Below the pieces are notes generated by a model. The model was given only the letters and a program-made list of their open reading frames with translations. It was not told the origin of the DNA and ran no database searches. From CAG-582 sp964636965 (lineage in GTDB: Bacteria > Bacillota_I > Bacilli_A > RF39 > UBA660): a DNA stretch of 64,000 bases. Every line of letters starts with the position of its first letter. The first letter of the stretch is position 1. Below are positions 8,546 to 16,574 of the stretch, in pieces. The stretch is from the NCBI GenBank assembly GCA_964636965.1, contig CAZWST010000002.1, positions 1-64,000 on the forward strand, written 5' to 3'. Made by a program: the position numbers and the translations under genes.

Positions 8546-9306
8546 ATTTCTTCACAGTCTACTCTTTCTCTTTGTTTTGCATACTTTATATTATCAAAAC
8601 TTATTCCGTTTTCTTTTAATGACTCTTTTAATGTAGCAACAGCTAATTCAGGATCATTATTTTCTTTTGATAAATGGGCAAGAACAACTTCTTTTGTATC
8701 AGGTCCGATAAACTTTGATAAATAGAAGGAAGATTGTTGATTAGAAAGGTGACCTTCATCTCCTCTTACTCGAGCTTTAAGCCATGCTGGATACTTACCA
8801 TGCATAAGCATTTCAACATCATGATTACTTTCAAATATATATATAGAATGATTTGTTAATTTATCAAATAATTTATGATTAATATAACCAGTATCTGTTA
8901 CATATACTGCACTTTTTCCATCTTCTTTAAATATATAACCACGAGATGCTGGAGCATCATGACTAGTCCTAAAAGGCTCAACTGTAAACGTATCAAAGTT
9001 AAAAGGTCCTTTATCAAAAACTAAATTAGGGTAATCATTTAAAAAATCTAATTCATTCATCATCTTTTCATCTAAGAACACCATAGGAGTATTACTTTTA
9101 AAAAACACTTTCATTGCACCAGTATGATCAGCATGAGTATGTGTTATAAATATGTAATCAATTTCTGAAGGAGTAACATTTAATTCAGCTAACTTAGTTG
9201 TAATATATTTATAGTTCATTCCTATATCTATTAGCATCTTCTTATTCTTAGTTTGAATAAATGTACAGTTTCCCTCAGAACCACTAGCAAGTACAGAAAC
9301 TAACAT
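8542..9306 (-). CDS. walJ: MBL-fold metallohydrolase WalJ (YycJ)
   Basis: 254 residues. ASGSEGNC near the N-terminus and the metal motif FITHTHADHTG (His56, His58, Asp60, His61) are the WalJ/YycJ signature. Later metal ligands are seen in TDTGY and AHLSKENND. In Firmicutes WalJ is an exonuclease-like MBL protein encoded with the WalRK regulon and linked to DNA replication and cell-wall coordination. Here walR/walK are absent from the window and the gene follows an M23 peptidase, which it overlaps by seven bases. Translation probably depends on coupling, since its own ribosome site is weak. Confidence 0.9.
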   Translation of the reverse strand: MLVSVLASGSEGNCTFIQTKNKKMLIDIGMNYKYITTKLAELNVTPSEIDYIFITHTHADHTGAMKVFFKSNTPMVFLDEKMMNELDFLNDYPNLVFDKGPFNFDTFTVEPFRTSHDAPASRGYIFKEDGKSAVYVTDTGYINHKLFDKLTNHSIYIFESNHDVEMLMHGKYPAWLKARVRGDEGHLSNQQSSFYLSKFIGPDTKEVVLAHLSKENNDPELAVATLKESLKENGISFDNIKYAKQRERVDCEEI

Positions 9307-10811
9307 GCAAATATTGACTTACAAGGGTCTAATGCAACCCCGCCTTGATAAGGCATTCCTTGCCATACTCCTAAATGTAAATGTGTTCCCGTTGATGATC
9401 CACTTGAGCCCATTAAGGCAATCTTTTCTGACCTATTTACCTTTTTACCTTCAGTAACTAATATCTTCGATAAATGCATGTACTGTGTTATATAGCCATT
9501 ACCATGATCAATATACACTGATAATCCTTCAGATTTATTTCTATCATGATTTACCTTAATAACTACTCCTTCTTTAACTGAATATATCGGAGATCCATAA
9601 CCACATCCAGATATATCTATACCTTGATGCATTTTACCCCAACGCCACTTAAACTTAGAAGTAATAACAAAAGGTGAAACAGTTGGCCAACTCCATTCAG
9701 AGTTACCTAGTGATTCATCATGGAAGTAATATCCTCCACCAAGTTTCTTAGTCCCATGAACCTCAACTTGATTAACAACAGGTTTTATAACTTGTGATTG
9801 AACAATTAAAAGGGATTGAATTTCACCATTAGTATATTTAATATCTTGAGTTATTCTATTAACACCATTTTGTCCTTTAGTAGTAACATTTGTATAATCC
9901 GTATATTTAGTAGAATCGTTTATTACTTCTGTCTTATATGAAACATCCATATCCTCAACAACTGTCTTACGATAAACTACACTTACTAAAGGTGAAATTA
10001 AACCAACATTAATTATTTCACCTGGAGTTAATAAAACATTAGCTGCAGTAAATTGTGGATTCGCAATTAACAATTCTTCAACGTTTAAATTATGTTTTTC
10101 AGCAATAGACTCTAAATCTTCACCTTCTTTAATTGCGTACTTTGCTTGATCTTCAAGTGTTCCAAATAATAAATATCTAGATAATTCGTCAACACTTGAG
10201 AAAATATACTCTTCAGTTGATATTAAATCTTTTTTTATAGTCATAGTTTCTTCGAAATATATAGAAGAAATAATTTCACCAGTGTCAGTAATTTCTTTTT
10301 GAGTATTAGTTTGATAATTTTCAAGATCTTCAGTACCTATAAATGACTTAGCAGTATTATATAAAGCTTCATCAAAAATAGTTTTATCTAACATATAAAT
10401 ATGTACAGGTGCTCCCGGTTCAAGAATTTCACCATCATTAGTTATTTTCTTTTCTGTATAAGTTATAGTAGCATTATACCCTTCAATAGTGAATGGTTCA
10501 ATATCTTTAATTTTATTATAAATTGAAGCAGAATCTACTATATCATCTTCATAAGTATAAACTTTTTTTATATCCAAGCCACTAGGTGGATATACTTTAT
10601 CAACCTTATATTTTTCTTTTATTTCAGATTGCTCAGTATCTATCAAATTTAATAGTTCATCTTTATTAGCGATTAATCCAATTTTTTCTCCATCAAGATA
10701 TACTTGATATACAGAAACAGGCGTTCCAGCTACTCTTGTATCCATTCCAACAAAAAATAACAAAAACGAAAATATAATTGTTATAAATCCCCCTAAGATT
10801 TTACCCTTCAT
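9300..10811 (-). CDS. Cell-wall endopeptidase: LysM-G5-peptidase M23
   Basis: 503 residues. A signal anchor at about 4-23 exports the protein. LysM (about 230-280; AIKEGEDLESIAEKHNLN) binds peptidoglycan, and a G5-like domain follows (about 285-365; VVEDMDVSYKTEVI). The C-terminal M23 zinc endopeptidase domain has HQGIDISG (His395, Asp399) and THLHLG (His477, His479), all metal ligands of lysostaphin-type enzymes. It should cut peptide crossbridges or stems in the wall. ATG at 10811 has AGGAGG. It lies between dnaB and walJ, nine bases from dnaB, in one apparent operon. It carries Cys residues in the catalytic domain (SGCGYG, DPCKSIFAC), which could form a disulfide. Confidence 0.9.
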   Translation of the reverse strand: MKGKILGGFITIIFSFLLFFVGMDTRVAGTPVSVYQVYLDGEKIGLIANKDELLNLIDTEQSEIKEKYKVDKVYPPSGLDIKKVYTYEDDIVDSASIYNKIKDIEPFTIEGYNATITYTEKKITNDGEILEPGAPVHIYMLDKTIFDEALYNTAKSFIGTEDLENYQTNTQKEITDTGEIISSIYFEETMTIKKDLISTEEYIFSSVDELSRYLLFGTLEDQAKYAIKEGEDLESIAEKHNLNVEELLIANPQFTAANVLLTPGEIINVGLISPLVSVVYRKTVVEDMDVSYKTEVINDSTKYTDYTNVTTKGQNGVNRITQDIKYTNGEIQSLLIVQSQVIKPVVNQVEVHGTKKLGGGYYFHDESLGNSEWSWPTVSPFVITSKFKWRWGKMHQGIDISGCGYGSPIYSVKEGVVIKVNHDRNKSEGLSVYIDHGNGYITQYMHLSKILVTEGKKVNRSEKIALMGSSGSSTGTHLHLGVWQGMPYQGGVALDPCKSIFAC

Positions 10812-10819
10812 AAATCCTC

Positions 10820-12178
10820 CTATTCACTCTGAACATTTTTAACATAATTTCTAAAATTACTAATATTCTTTTCAAATAGTATTTCAATTGTTCCAGTTGC
10901 TCCAGAACGATGTTTACCAATAATAAGTTCAGATAAAGAAATATTATTTTCTTCTACAGCACCAGCTGGTTTATTGTAATAATCATCACGATAAAGGAAT
11001 GCAACAATGTCAGCATCTTGTTCAATTGAACCTGACTCTCTTAAGTCTGACATAATTGGCCTTTTATTTTCCCTACCTTCAACATTACGTGAAAGCTGTG
11101 CAAGTGCAATTACTGGTACTTCAAGTTCCATAGCCATAGTCTTTAAACTACGAGAAATATCTGATACTTCTTGTTGTCTATTATTTCCATAGCCAGGACC
11201 ACCAGAAATTAACTGTAAGTAGTCGATTACTATTAAGCCAAGGCCTTTTCCAGTTCCAGCAAGTCTACGACATTTAGCTCTTATTTCACTTATTGTAATT
11301 CCTGGAGTATCTTCAATAAATATTGGTGCATCAGCAAGTTCACTCATTGCTTCATTTACTTTTTTCCAGTCATCATGAGTAAGTTTTCCAGTACGTAATT
11401 TATTTCCTTCTACAGCACCAACCGAACTAATCATTCTCATCATTAATTGTTCCGCGCTCATTTCAAGGTTAAATATAGCAACATTTTTACCACTCGAAAT
11501 AGCAGCGTTAGTTGCAATATTAAGGGCAAAAGCAGTTTTACCCATGGCAGGACGAGCTGCAATAATTATTAATTCATTAGGATGAAGACCACTTGTAATT
11601 TTATCAAAGTCATAAAATCCCGTAGCAATACCAGTAACATCTTGATTATTCTTAGCAAGTTGTTCAAGTTGCTCTTTAGTGCTTTTTACAACCATTGCGC
11701 TAGTCTTAAATTCTCCAGCTTTACGAGCTTTTGTAACAGTAAATATTTGTTTCTCTGCAGTTTCAATGATGCTATTAGTATCATTGACTTCATCTCTTGC
11801 AGTAACTTCTATTTTTTCACAAACTTCAATTAAACTTCTTCTAAGTTTCTTTTCTCTTATTATACTAATATATGTATCAACATTTGATGCTGATACAACT
11901 GAATCTATTACTTCACTTAAATATTCAACACCACCAATAGAATTTATTGGTGAAGATTTTTCTATTTCATTTTTTAAGATAATTGCATCCATTGGTTCTT
12001 TTCTTGAATGAATTTCTTTCATTGCTTCAAAAATAGCAGCATTTTTTTTGTCATAAAACATATCAGATGACAATTCTTCACTTACTTTTTCTAAAGCATA
12101 TTTAGATAAAAAGGCACAACCTAAAACATTCATTTCTGCTTCTAAATTTTTAGGTTCAACTTTTTTTATTTCAGGCAT
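10820..12178 (-). CDS. dnaB: Replicative DNA helicase
   Basis: Hexameric 5'-3' helicase at the replication fork (called DnaC in Bacillus subtilis). About 452 residues: an N-terminal helical domain (about 10-110; PKNLEAEMNVLGC), a linker, and a RecA-like core. Walker A is ARPAMGKTA at about 208-216, Walker B is LIVIDYLQL, and DnaB motifs such as ALAQLSRNVE and DLRESGSIEQDAD are present. A GTG nine bases upstream is in frame, but AGGAAG is well placed only for the ATG at 12178. rplI lies 13 bases upstream, the usual rplI-dnaB pairing. Confidence 0.96.
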   Translation of the reverse strand: MPEIKKVEPKNLEAEMNVLGCAFLSKYALEKVSEELSSDMFYDKKNAAIFEAMKEIHSRKEPMDAIILKNEIEKSSPINSIGGVEYLSEVIDSVVSASNVDTYISIIREKKLRRSLIEVCEKIEVTARDEVNDTNSIIETAEKQIFTVTKARKAGEFKTSAMVVKSTKEQLEQLAKNNQDVTGIATGFYDFDKITSGLHPNELIIIAARPAMGKTAFALNIATNAAISSGKNVAIFNLEMSAEQLMMRMISSVGAVEGNKLRTGKLTHDDWKKVNEAMSELADAPIFIEDTPGITISEIRAKCRRLAGTGKGLGLIVIDYLQLISGGPGYGNNRQQEVSDISRSLKTMAMELEVPVIALAQLSRNVEGRENKRPIMSDLRESGSIEQDADIVAFLYRDDYYNKPAGAVEENNISLSELIIGKHRSGATGTIEILFEKNISNFRNYVKNVQSE

Positions 12179-12190
12179 GCTCTTCACTTC

Positions 12191-12628
12191 CTATTCAACA
12201 TGTACATTTATATTTGCAATAACTTTCTTATGTAGATTCACATCTACTACATGTACTCCTAAACTATCTATATTATGATTACAAGTAATCTTCTTTTTAT
12301 CAATATCATAACCTAATTTTTTTAATTCATCTGAAATTTGTTTAGAAGATATACTACCAAACATTCTTCCATCTTTCCCAGTCTTAGCTTTAAACTTCAC
12401 AGTAACATTAGCAAGTTTCTTCTTTAATTCTTCACACTCACTAATTAAAGCATCTTCTGCATCACTACGAGATTTTAAATCTCTTTCCAATTTATTTTTA
12501 TTTTGAGTATTATAAGGAACAGCAAGACCTTTACTAATTAAGAAATTATTAGCATATCCATCGGATACATCAATAACTTGATCTTTCTTTCCTTGTTTTT
12601 TTACATCTTGAAGTAAAATAACTTTCAT
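12191..12628 (-). CDS. rplI: 50S ribosomal protein L9
   Basis: 145 residues. The N-terminal rRNA-binding domain begins MKVILLQDVKKQGKK and continues SDGYANNFLISKGLA, the L9 signature. A long connecting helix (about 45-80) leads to the C-terminal domain (about 85-145; GRMFGSISSKQISDELKK). ATG at 12628 is chosen because canonical L9 begins MKVIL and GGGAGATGG lies upstream; a start four codons earlier is less likely. It is followed by dnaB. An extended -10 directly upstream suggests its own promoter, separate from rpsF-ssb-rpsR. Confidence 0.95.
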   Translation of the reverse strand: MKVILLQDVKKQGKKDQVIDVSDGYANNFLISKGLAVPYNTQNKNKLERDLKSRSDAEDALISECEELKKKLANVTVKFKAKTGKDGRMFGSISSKQISDELKKLGYDIDKKKITCNHNIDSLGVHVVDVNLHKKVIANINVHVE

Positions 12629-12655
12629 ATTATTTACCATCTCCCATGTGTTTAT

Positions 12656-12664
12656 ATTATATCA
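12656..12664 (-). promoter_or_regulatory. Extended -10 promoter of rplI-dnaB
   Basis: TGATATAAT (TGn + TATAAT) about 28 bases before the rplI ATG. No clear -35 is seen. Confidence 0.45.
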
Positions 12665-12790
12665 AATATATCTTGTTTTTGCATTAAAAAAAGGAGATTT
12701 AAAACCAAACACCTACATAGATAAAACTTAAACTACCACACATATTATGTTATTCTATATATAGATTAATATTTCATAAAGGAAATGGAT

Positions 12791-12820
12791 AAAAAAAGAA
12801 GCTTACCTTTAGTAAGCTAT
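12791..12820 (-). terminator. Terminator of the 157-residue hypothetical gene
   Basis: AGCTTAC/GTAAGCT stem around the stop codon, followed by a run of seven U (in transcript sense). It separates this gene from rplI. Confidence 0.8.
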
Positions 12821-13282
12821 TTTTAATGTTTTTATTGAATGCCAAGAATAATTATTTGCAATTAAAGAAATAATATTTCTTATATCATCTGATGAATATA
12901 AATCCTTTTTTTCTGAATCTATTAAGTATTTAGAAAATGGTTCTAAATTCAAAACATGTTCATCTAATGATATATAGTTACCATCTACTTCATAAATAGT
13001 AGTAACCATTTCTTGATTCAAAACGTCTATTCCATCTTCAGTTACAACTCTCAATTCGCACTTCCCATCAGCCCCCTTAACTTCAACTAAAAACCAAGAG
13101 GATACAACACTATATTTAACATTACCCGTAACTAAACATTCATCATTAACGACTTCATAACTAAAACTTTTATTCTCATTAATTAAATCTATAAGTTCTG
13201 GAGTTTTTATTATTGCATTAGATATTGCATATGCAAGCAAAACTACACTAGCACTCGAAGCTGCGCCTGTTTTTTTATTCAT
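12809..13282 (-). CDS. Hypothetical protein
   Basis: About 157 residues starting MNKKTGAASSASVVLLAYAI. A weak hydrophobic stretch near the N-terminus (about 10-28) could be a membrane anchor or signal. The rest is beta-rich and acidic. Two Cys (in NDECLVTG and GKCELRV) may pair. ATG at 13282 is chosen because AGGTG is six bases upstream. It sits between rpsR and rplI, where most Bacilli have no gene or unrelated ones, and has its own terminator, so it is probably not part of the ribosomal operon. No known family was recognised. Confidence 0.65.
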   Translation of the reverse strand: MNKKTGAASSASVVLLAYAISNAIIKTPELIDLINENKSFSYEVVNDECLVTGNVKYSVVSSWFLVEVKGADGKCELRVVTEDGIDVLNQEMVTTIYEVDGNYISLDEHVLNLEPFSKYLIDSEKKDLYSSDDIRNIISLIANNYSWHSIKTLKIAY

Positions 13283-13371
13283 CTCTATCACCTAAGTATA
13301 GTATAGCAGAAGAAAATAGCTTACAAATAATACCAAAACCTTATATATCATATATCAAATTTGATATAACA

Positions 13372-13395
13372 TAAAAAAAGACACATAAGTGTCTT
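13372..13395 (-). terminator. Terminator of the rpsF-ssb-rpsR operon
   Basis: AAGACAC/GTGTCTT stem with a four-base loop and a U run, overlapping the rpsR stop codon. Confidence 0.88.
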
Positions 13396-13609
13396 ATTTA
13401 ACAAATGGTATTAAAGCCATAAATCTAGCTCTTTTAATTTGTTGAGCTATATGTCTTTGATGTTTAGCACATGCTCCAGTCATTCTTCTAGGCATTATTT
13501 TACCTTTTTCATTTATATATTTTGAAACAATAGCTACATCTTTATAGTCTACGCTTTTACCAGCACACATTTGACAAATTTTCTTTTTCTTTCTGAAAAA
13601 TTCAGCCAT
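13394..13609 (-). CDS. rpsR: 30S ribosomal protein S18 (zinc-ribbon form)
   Basis: 71 residues. S18 core KDVAIVSKYINEKGKIMPRR, then AKHQRHIAQQIKRARFMALIPF. Cys12, Cys15 and Cys47 with His50 form a plausible zinc site, the so-called C+ form of S18; many Bacilli carry C-minus copies. S18 binds S6 on the 30S platform, and the S6:S18 pair also binds the leader at 14383-14426. It is the third gene of rpsF-ssb-rpsR, 15 bases after ssb, with the operon terminator at its stop. Confidence 0.96.
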   Translation of the reverse strand: MAEFFRKKKKICQMCAGKSVDYKDVAIVSKYINEKGKIMPRRMTGACAKHQRHIAQQIKRARFMALIPFVK

Positions 13610-13624
13610 TAAACTTCTTCCTTT

Positions 13625-14080
13625 CTAAAATGGTAAATCATCATCACTTAATACTACCTCAGAACCTAAATCCTTATAAGGATCTTCACTTAAGTCAGCA
13701 CCATCTGATGGCATATCACCATTACTATAATCAGGCATGTTATCAGCAAAATCCGAACCGCCACTATTTTTACTACTTAAAAATCTAACATTGTCAGCAA
13801 CAACATCAGTAGTATATCTAGTAGTTCCATCTTGTGCTTGATAACTACCAGTTTGGATTCTTCCAGTTATTCCAACTAATGAACCTTTCTTACAGTATTT
13901 AGAAACATTTTCAGCTTGATTTCTCCAAACTACAATATTGATAAAATCAGTATGTGGTTCCCCATTTGCACCAGGGCGACCATCAACTGCGATACTAAAT
14001 CTGCAATTAGAAAGTCCACTAGAAGTTGTTCTTAATTCTGGATCTCTTGTTAATCTTCCTACTAAACAAACATTATTCAT
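13625..14080 (-). CDS. ssb: Single-stranded DNA-binding protein
   Basis: 151 residues. The OB fold (about 1-105) opens MNNVCLVGRLTRDPELR and includes FINIVVWRNQAENVSKYCKKG and GRIQTGSY. An acidic, Gly/Ser-rich linker then leads to the C-terminal tip DDDLPF that docks replication and repair proteins. It coats single-stranded DNA at forks. It sits between rpsF and rpsR, as in Bacillus, with a strong AGGAG site. Confidence 0.97.
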   Translation of the reverse strand: MNNVCLVGRLTRDPELRTTSSGLSNCRFSIAVDGRPGANGEPHTDFINIVVWRNQAENVSKYCKKGSLVGITGRIQTGSYQAQDGTTRYTTDVVADNVRFLSSKNSGGSDFADNMPDYSNGDMPSDGADLSEDPYKDLGSEVVLSDDDLPF

Positions 14081-14084
14081 AGGT

Positions 14085-14375
14085 TTACTCCTCGTCTAAA
14101 CTAATTATCATATGTCTTATGATATTTTCATCGATTCTTGCTTTACGATCTAATTCATTAACAACATCATTAGTACCGTTAAAGTTAATTACATAATAAA
14201 AACCTGTAACTTCTTTGTTAATTGCATAAGCTAACTTTTTTTGTCCCATATCTTTTTCATCAGTAATTTCACCCTTCATAGAAGTAATTACAGACTTTAA
14301 GTTTTCAATAGAACTCTTAACAGTTGCCTCATCAATTGTAGTCTTTACTATGAACATCATTTCATACTTGTTCAT
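14085..14375 (-). CDS. rpsF: 30S ribosomal protein S6
   Basis: 96 residues. MNKYEMMFIVKTTIDEATV opening, DMGQKKLAYAINKEVTGFYYVINF core and a C-terminal IRHMIISLDEE match S6. It is the first gene of rpsF-ssb-rpsR. Its ribosome site AAGGAGG is buried in an RNA stem of the leader, so translation of the operon is likely feedback-controlled by the S6:S18 complex. Confidence 0.96.
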   Translation of the reverse strand: MNKYEMMFIVKTTIDEATVKSSIENLKSVITSMKGEITDEKDMGQKKLAYAINKEVTGFYYVINFNGTNDVVNELDRKARIDENIIRHMIISLDEE

Positions 14376-14382
14376 ACAACAC

Positions 14383-14426
14383 CTCCTTATGGTCTATTCG
14401 GCTTTAGTTCATTCTAAAGCAAGGAG
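14383..14426 (-). promoter_or_regulatory. S6:S18-binding autoregulatory leader of rpsF
   Basis: In the transcript, CUCCUU (14426-14421) pairs with AAGGAG (14388-14383), which is the ribosome site. Inside this, GCUUUAG (14420-14414) pairs with CUAAAGC (14407-14401). An unpaired CCGAAUAGACC-type segment with the hallmark CCG lies between the stems. This layout fits the known S6:S18 mRNA motif, in which protein binding to the CCG loop blocks rpsF translation. Pairing was done by eye. Confidence 0.8.
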
Positions 14427-14442
14427 CTCTTCGCTCGAAAGT

Positions 14443-14471
14443 ATTATAGCAAATAACAACCTTTATGTAAA
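14443..14471 (-). promoter_or_regulatory. Promoter of rpsF-ssb-rpsR
   Basis: -35 TTTACA (14471-14466), 17-base spacer, perfect -10 TATAAT (14448-14443). It sits just upstream of the S6:S18 leader. Confidence 0.85.
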
Positions 14472-14485
14472 TAATTAATTTAAAA

Positions 14486-14608
14486 TTAGACTTTTTGGTT
14501 TAGTAAAATACTGTTCATTGAAGTTTTTACCTCTATATCATATCCACTAAAATCATATGCATCAAGATTAATTTGAAAACTAGCATTTTTAAATGTTACA
14601 AAAAAATT
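14486..14608 (-). pseudogene. Possible decayed 3' end of a lost gene
   Basis: An open stretch of 40 codons without a start ends in TAA at 14488-14486. It reads as normal protein sequence (VTFKNASFQINLDAYDFSGY...SILLNQKV), with composition like a coding C-terminus rather than intergenic DNA. An in-frame stop lies just upstream. It could be the last piece of a deleted gene, perhaps an enzyme with a beta-sandwich C-terminal domain. No family is claimed. The alternative is chance, since 40 codons is short. Confidence 0.3.
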
Positions 14609-14634
14609 TTAGACATTATAATTTTTTATAATAA

Positions 14635-14661
14635 CAAAAAATAGACTTTTTTTAGTCTATT
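14635..14661 (-). terminator. Terminator after the 232-residue hypothetical gene
   Basis: AATAGACT/AGTCTATT stem with a U run, overlapping the stop codon. Confidence 0.8.
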
Positions 14662-15358
14662 AATCATCTTTATAAGGATATCTATAATAATAAGATTGAT
14701 TCTTATCTTCCCTATGACTTTTTTTATCTTCGGGAAATGCCGGGATCTCTTCTACTTCTGGTACATCTTCTAAAAAGATTTTATATAAATCATCTAAACT
14801 ATATTTAGATGTATCAAGAAGCAAAAATCGTATTGCTTCTGGAAATCTTTTCATACTTGAAAGTTTATGATAAACATACGAATAATCTGAAGTTTTAATA
14901 GCATCAATTTCAATTCTTTCTGCTACATATCTTAATGGACCATCAAAAAAACTATCATAAATAATACTATCAGAACGCGTTTTATCACACTTATAAAATG
15001 CATCTAAACTTCCTTTAGTCATATTTGCAAGAACAATAGATTCAAGTGGATAAGATTTGTCATTATAAATTATATTGGTAAATAAAGCCTGCTTAGGTTC
15101 TCCATTTTTTATTATATATACCCCATTACCAGTTAGTTCCATATCAATTGGCATAATGCCATTTTCTTTTAAATACTTATTTGATATCTTTGCTAGAATT
15201 TCATCTTTTATCGAAGCAAATAGTTGAAATTTATCCAAAAACTTTAATGTAAATGAATCAATCTCTGATAACGTACCAGTCTTTAATTCATGTAGATAAG
15301 GTTCATCACACCAGGGATATACATTTAAGCTCAACATTAATGAACATTTCTCTTTCAT
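14660..15358 (-). CDS. Hypothetical protein
   Basis: About 232 residues, not recognised. It starts MKEKCSLMLSLNVYPWCDEPY; ATG at 15358 has GGGGG eight bases upstream. The body is mixed alpha/beta, with no membrane segment. The tail (about 205-232) is rich in charged and Tyr residues (EDKKSHREDKNQSYYYRYPY), likely disordered. It lies 19 bases after ychF on the same strand and may be its cotranscribed partner. Its function cannot be inferred from this. Confidence 0.7.
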   Translation of the reverse strand: MKEKCSLMLSLNVYPWCDEPYLHELKTGTLSEIDSFTLKFLDKFQLFASIKDEILAKISNKYLKENGIMPIDMELTGNGVYIIKNGEPKQALFTNIIYNDKSYPLESIVLANMTKGSLDAFYKCDKTRSDSIIYDSFFDGPLRYVAERIEIDAIKTSDYSYVYHKLSSMKRFPEAIRFLLLDTSKYSLDDLYKIFLEDVPEVEEIPAFPEDKKSHREDKNQSYYYRYPYKDD

Positions 15359-15377
15359 TTTTAAAACCCCCAAATAT

Positions 15378-16484
15378 CTATTTAGTTACATTAAATCTAA
15401 AATAAACAATATCTCCATCTTGCATTAAATATTCTTTTCCTTCAAGGCGAACACGACCAGCTTCTTTAACTTTAAGTTCAGATCCATATGTCTTTAAATC
15501 ATCAAAGCTCATTACTTCTGCTTTGATAAATCCTTTTTCAAAGTCTGTATGAATAATACCAGCACATTCAGGTGCTTTCATTCCTTTTCTGAATGTCCAA
15601 GCACGACATTCATCTGACCCACTTGTAAAAAATGTTTCAAGGCCAAGTAAATCGTATGTTGCAAATATCAATTTATCAAGACCTGAATTTGTTATACCCA
15701 AGTCTTCCATAAATGCTTTTCTTTCATCATCTTCAAGTGGTGCAAGTTCTGCTTCAATCTTAGCGGACATAACAATTACTCCAGCACCTTCCTTAGAAGC
15801 ATACTCCATTACTTTATCAGTATATTCATTATGACCAACTGATGCATTTTCTTCAGATACATTCGCAGCATAAATCATTGGTTTTAAAGTAATAAAAGAA
15901 AAATTCTTAAGAACTGCTAGTTCGGCATCATCAAATTCAACTCTTCTTAAAGGAATATTAGCTTCTAAAGCCTCAATACATTTTTTTAATGTATTAATCT
16001 CAAGTAACTCTTGTTTATCTTTTGTCATTGTAGCTTTCTTACCAATTTTATTTAAACGATTATTAATTATTTCCAAATCGGAAAATATTAGCTCAACATT
16101 AATAATCTCAATATCTCTAATTGGATCTACTCCACCTTCAACATGTGTAATATCTTTATCATCAAAACATCTAACAACTTCTACAATTGCATCTACTTCT
16201 CTTACATGACTTAAGAATTTATTACCTAGGCCTTCGCCTTGGCTAGCACCTTTAACTAAACCAGCTATATCAATAAACTCATAAGCAGTAGGAACAATAC
16301 TTTTTGGATTATACATTGATACTAAATAATCAAGTCTTGTATCTGGAACAGTTACTACTCCAACATTTGGATCAATTGTTGCAAATGGATAGTTAGCTGC
16401 TAAAATATTCTTTTTTGTAATCGCGTTAAATAAAGTGGATTTACCAACATTAGGTAATCCAACAATACCAGCTTTTAATGCCAT
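15378..16484 (-). CDS. ychF: Redox-regulated ATPase YchF (OLA1-type P-loop protein)
   Basis: 368 residues. Obg-superfamily NTPase that prefers ATP and associates with ribosomes. G1 GLPNVGKST at residues 9-17, switch/G3 DIAGLVKGASQGEGLGNKFL (YchF signature), a coiled-coil insertion (about 140-200), and a C-terminal TGS domain including AGIIHTDFEKGFIKAEV and YLMQDGDIVYFRFNV. The usual guanine-specificity motif NKxD is replaced, as in all YchF. ATG at 16484 is chosen over one 24 bases upstream because MALKAGIVG is the family N-terminus and AGAGGG precedes it. Confidence 0.96.
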   Translation of the reverse strand: MALKAGIVGLPNVGKSTLFNAITKKNILAANYPFATIDPNVGVVTVPDTRLDYLVSMYNPKSIVPTAYEFIDIAGLVKGASQGEGLGNKFLSHVREVDAIVEVVRCFDDKDITHVEGGVDPIRDIEIINVELIFSDLEIINNRLNKIGKKATMTKDKQELLEINTLKKCIEALEANIPLRRVEFDDAELAVLKNFSFITLKPMIYAANVSEENASVGHNEYTDKVMEYASKEGAGVIVMSAKIEAELAPLEDDERKAFMEDLGITNSGLDKLIFATYDLLGLETFFTSGSDECRAWTFRKGMKAPECAGIIHTDFEKGFIKAEVMSFDDLKTYGSELKVKEAGRVRLEGKEYLMQDGDIVYFRFNVTK

Positions 16485-16574
16485 ATATATCCCTCTTCCT
16501 AAAAACAATTATAACATATTTAATCAATTCATTACATTATGAATTAATATTTATTATTATTTAATAAATAATTG

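Noticed and set aside
11582..12011. Two plus-strand open frames opposite dnaB
   Set aside because: Antisense shadows of the conserved DnaB helicase; no start signals.
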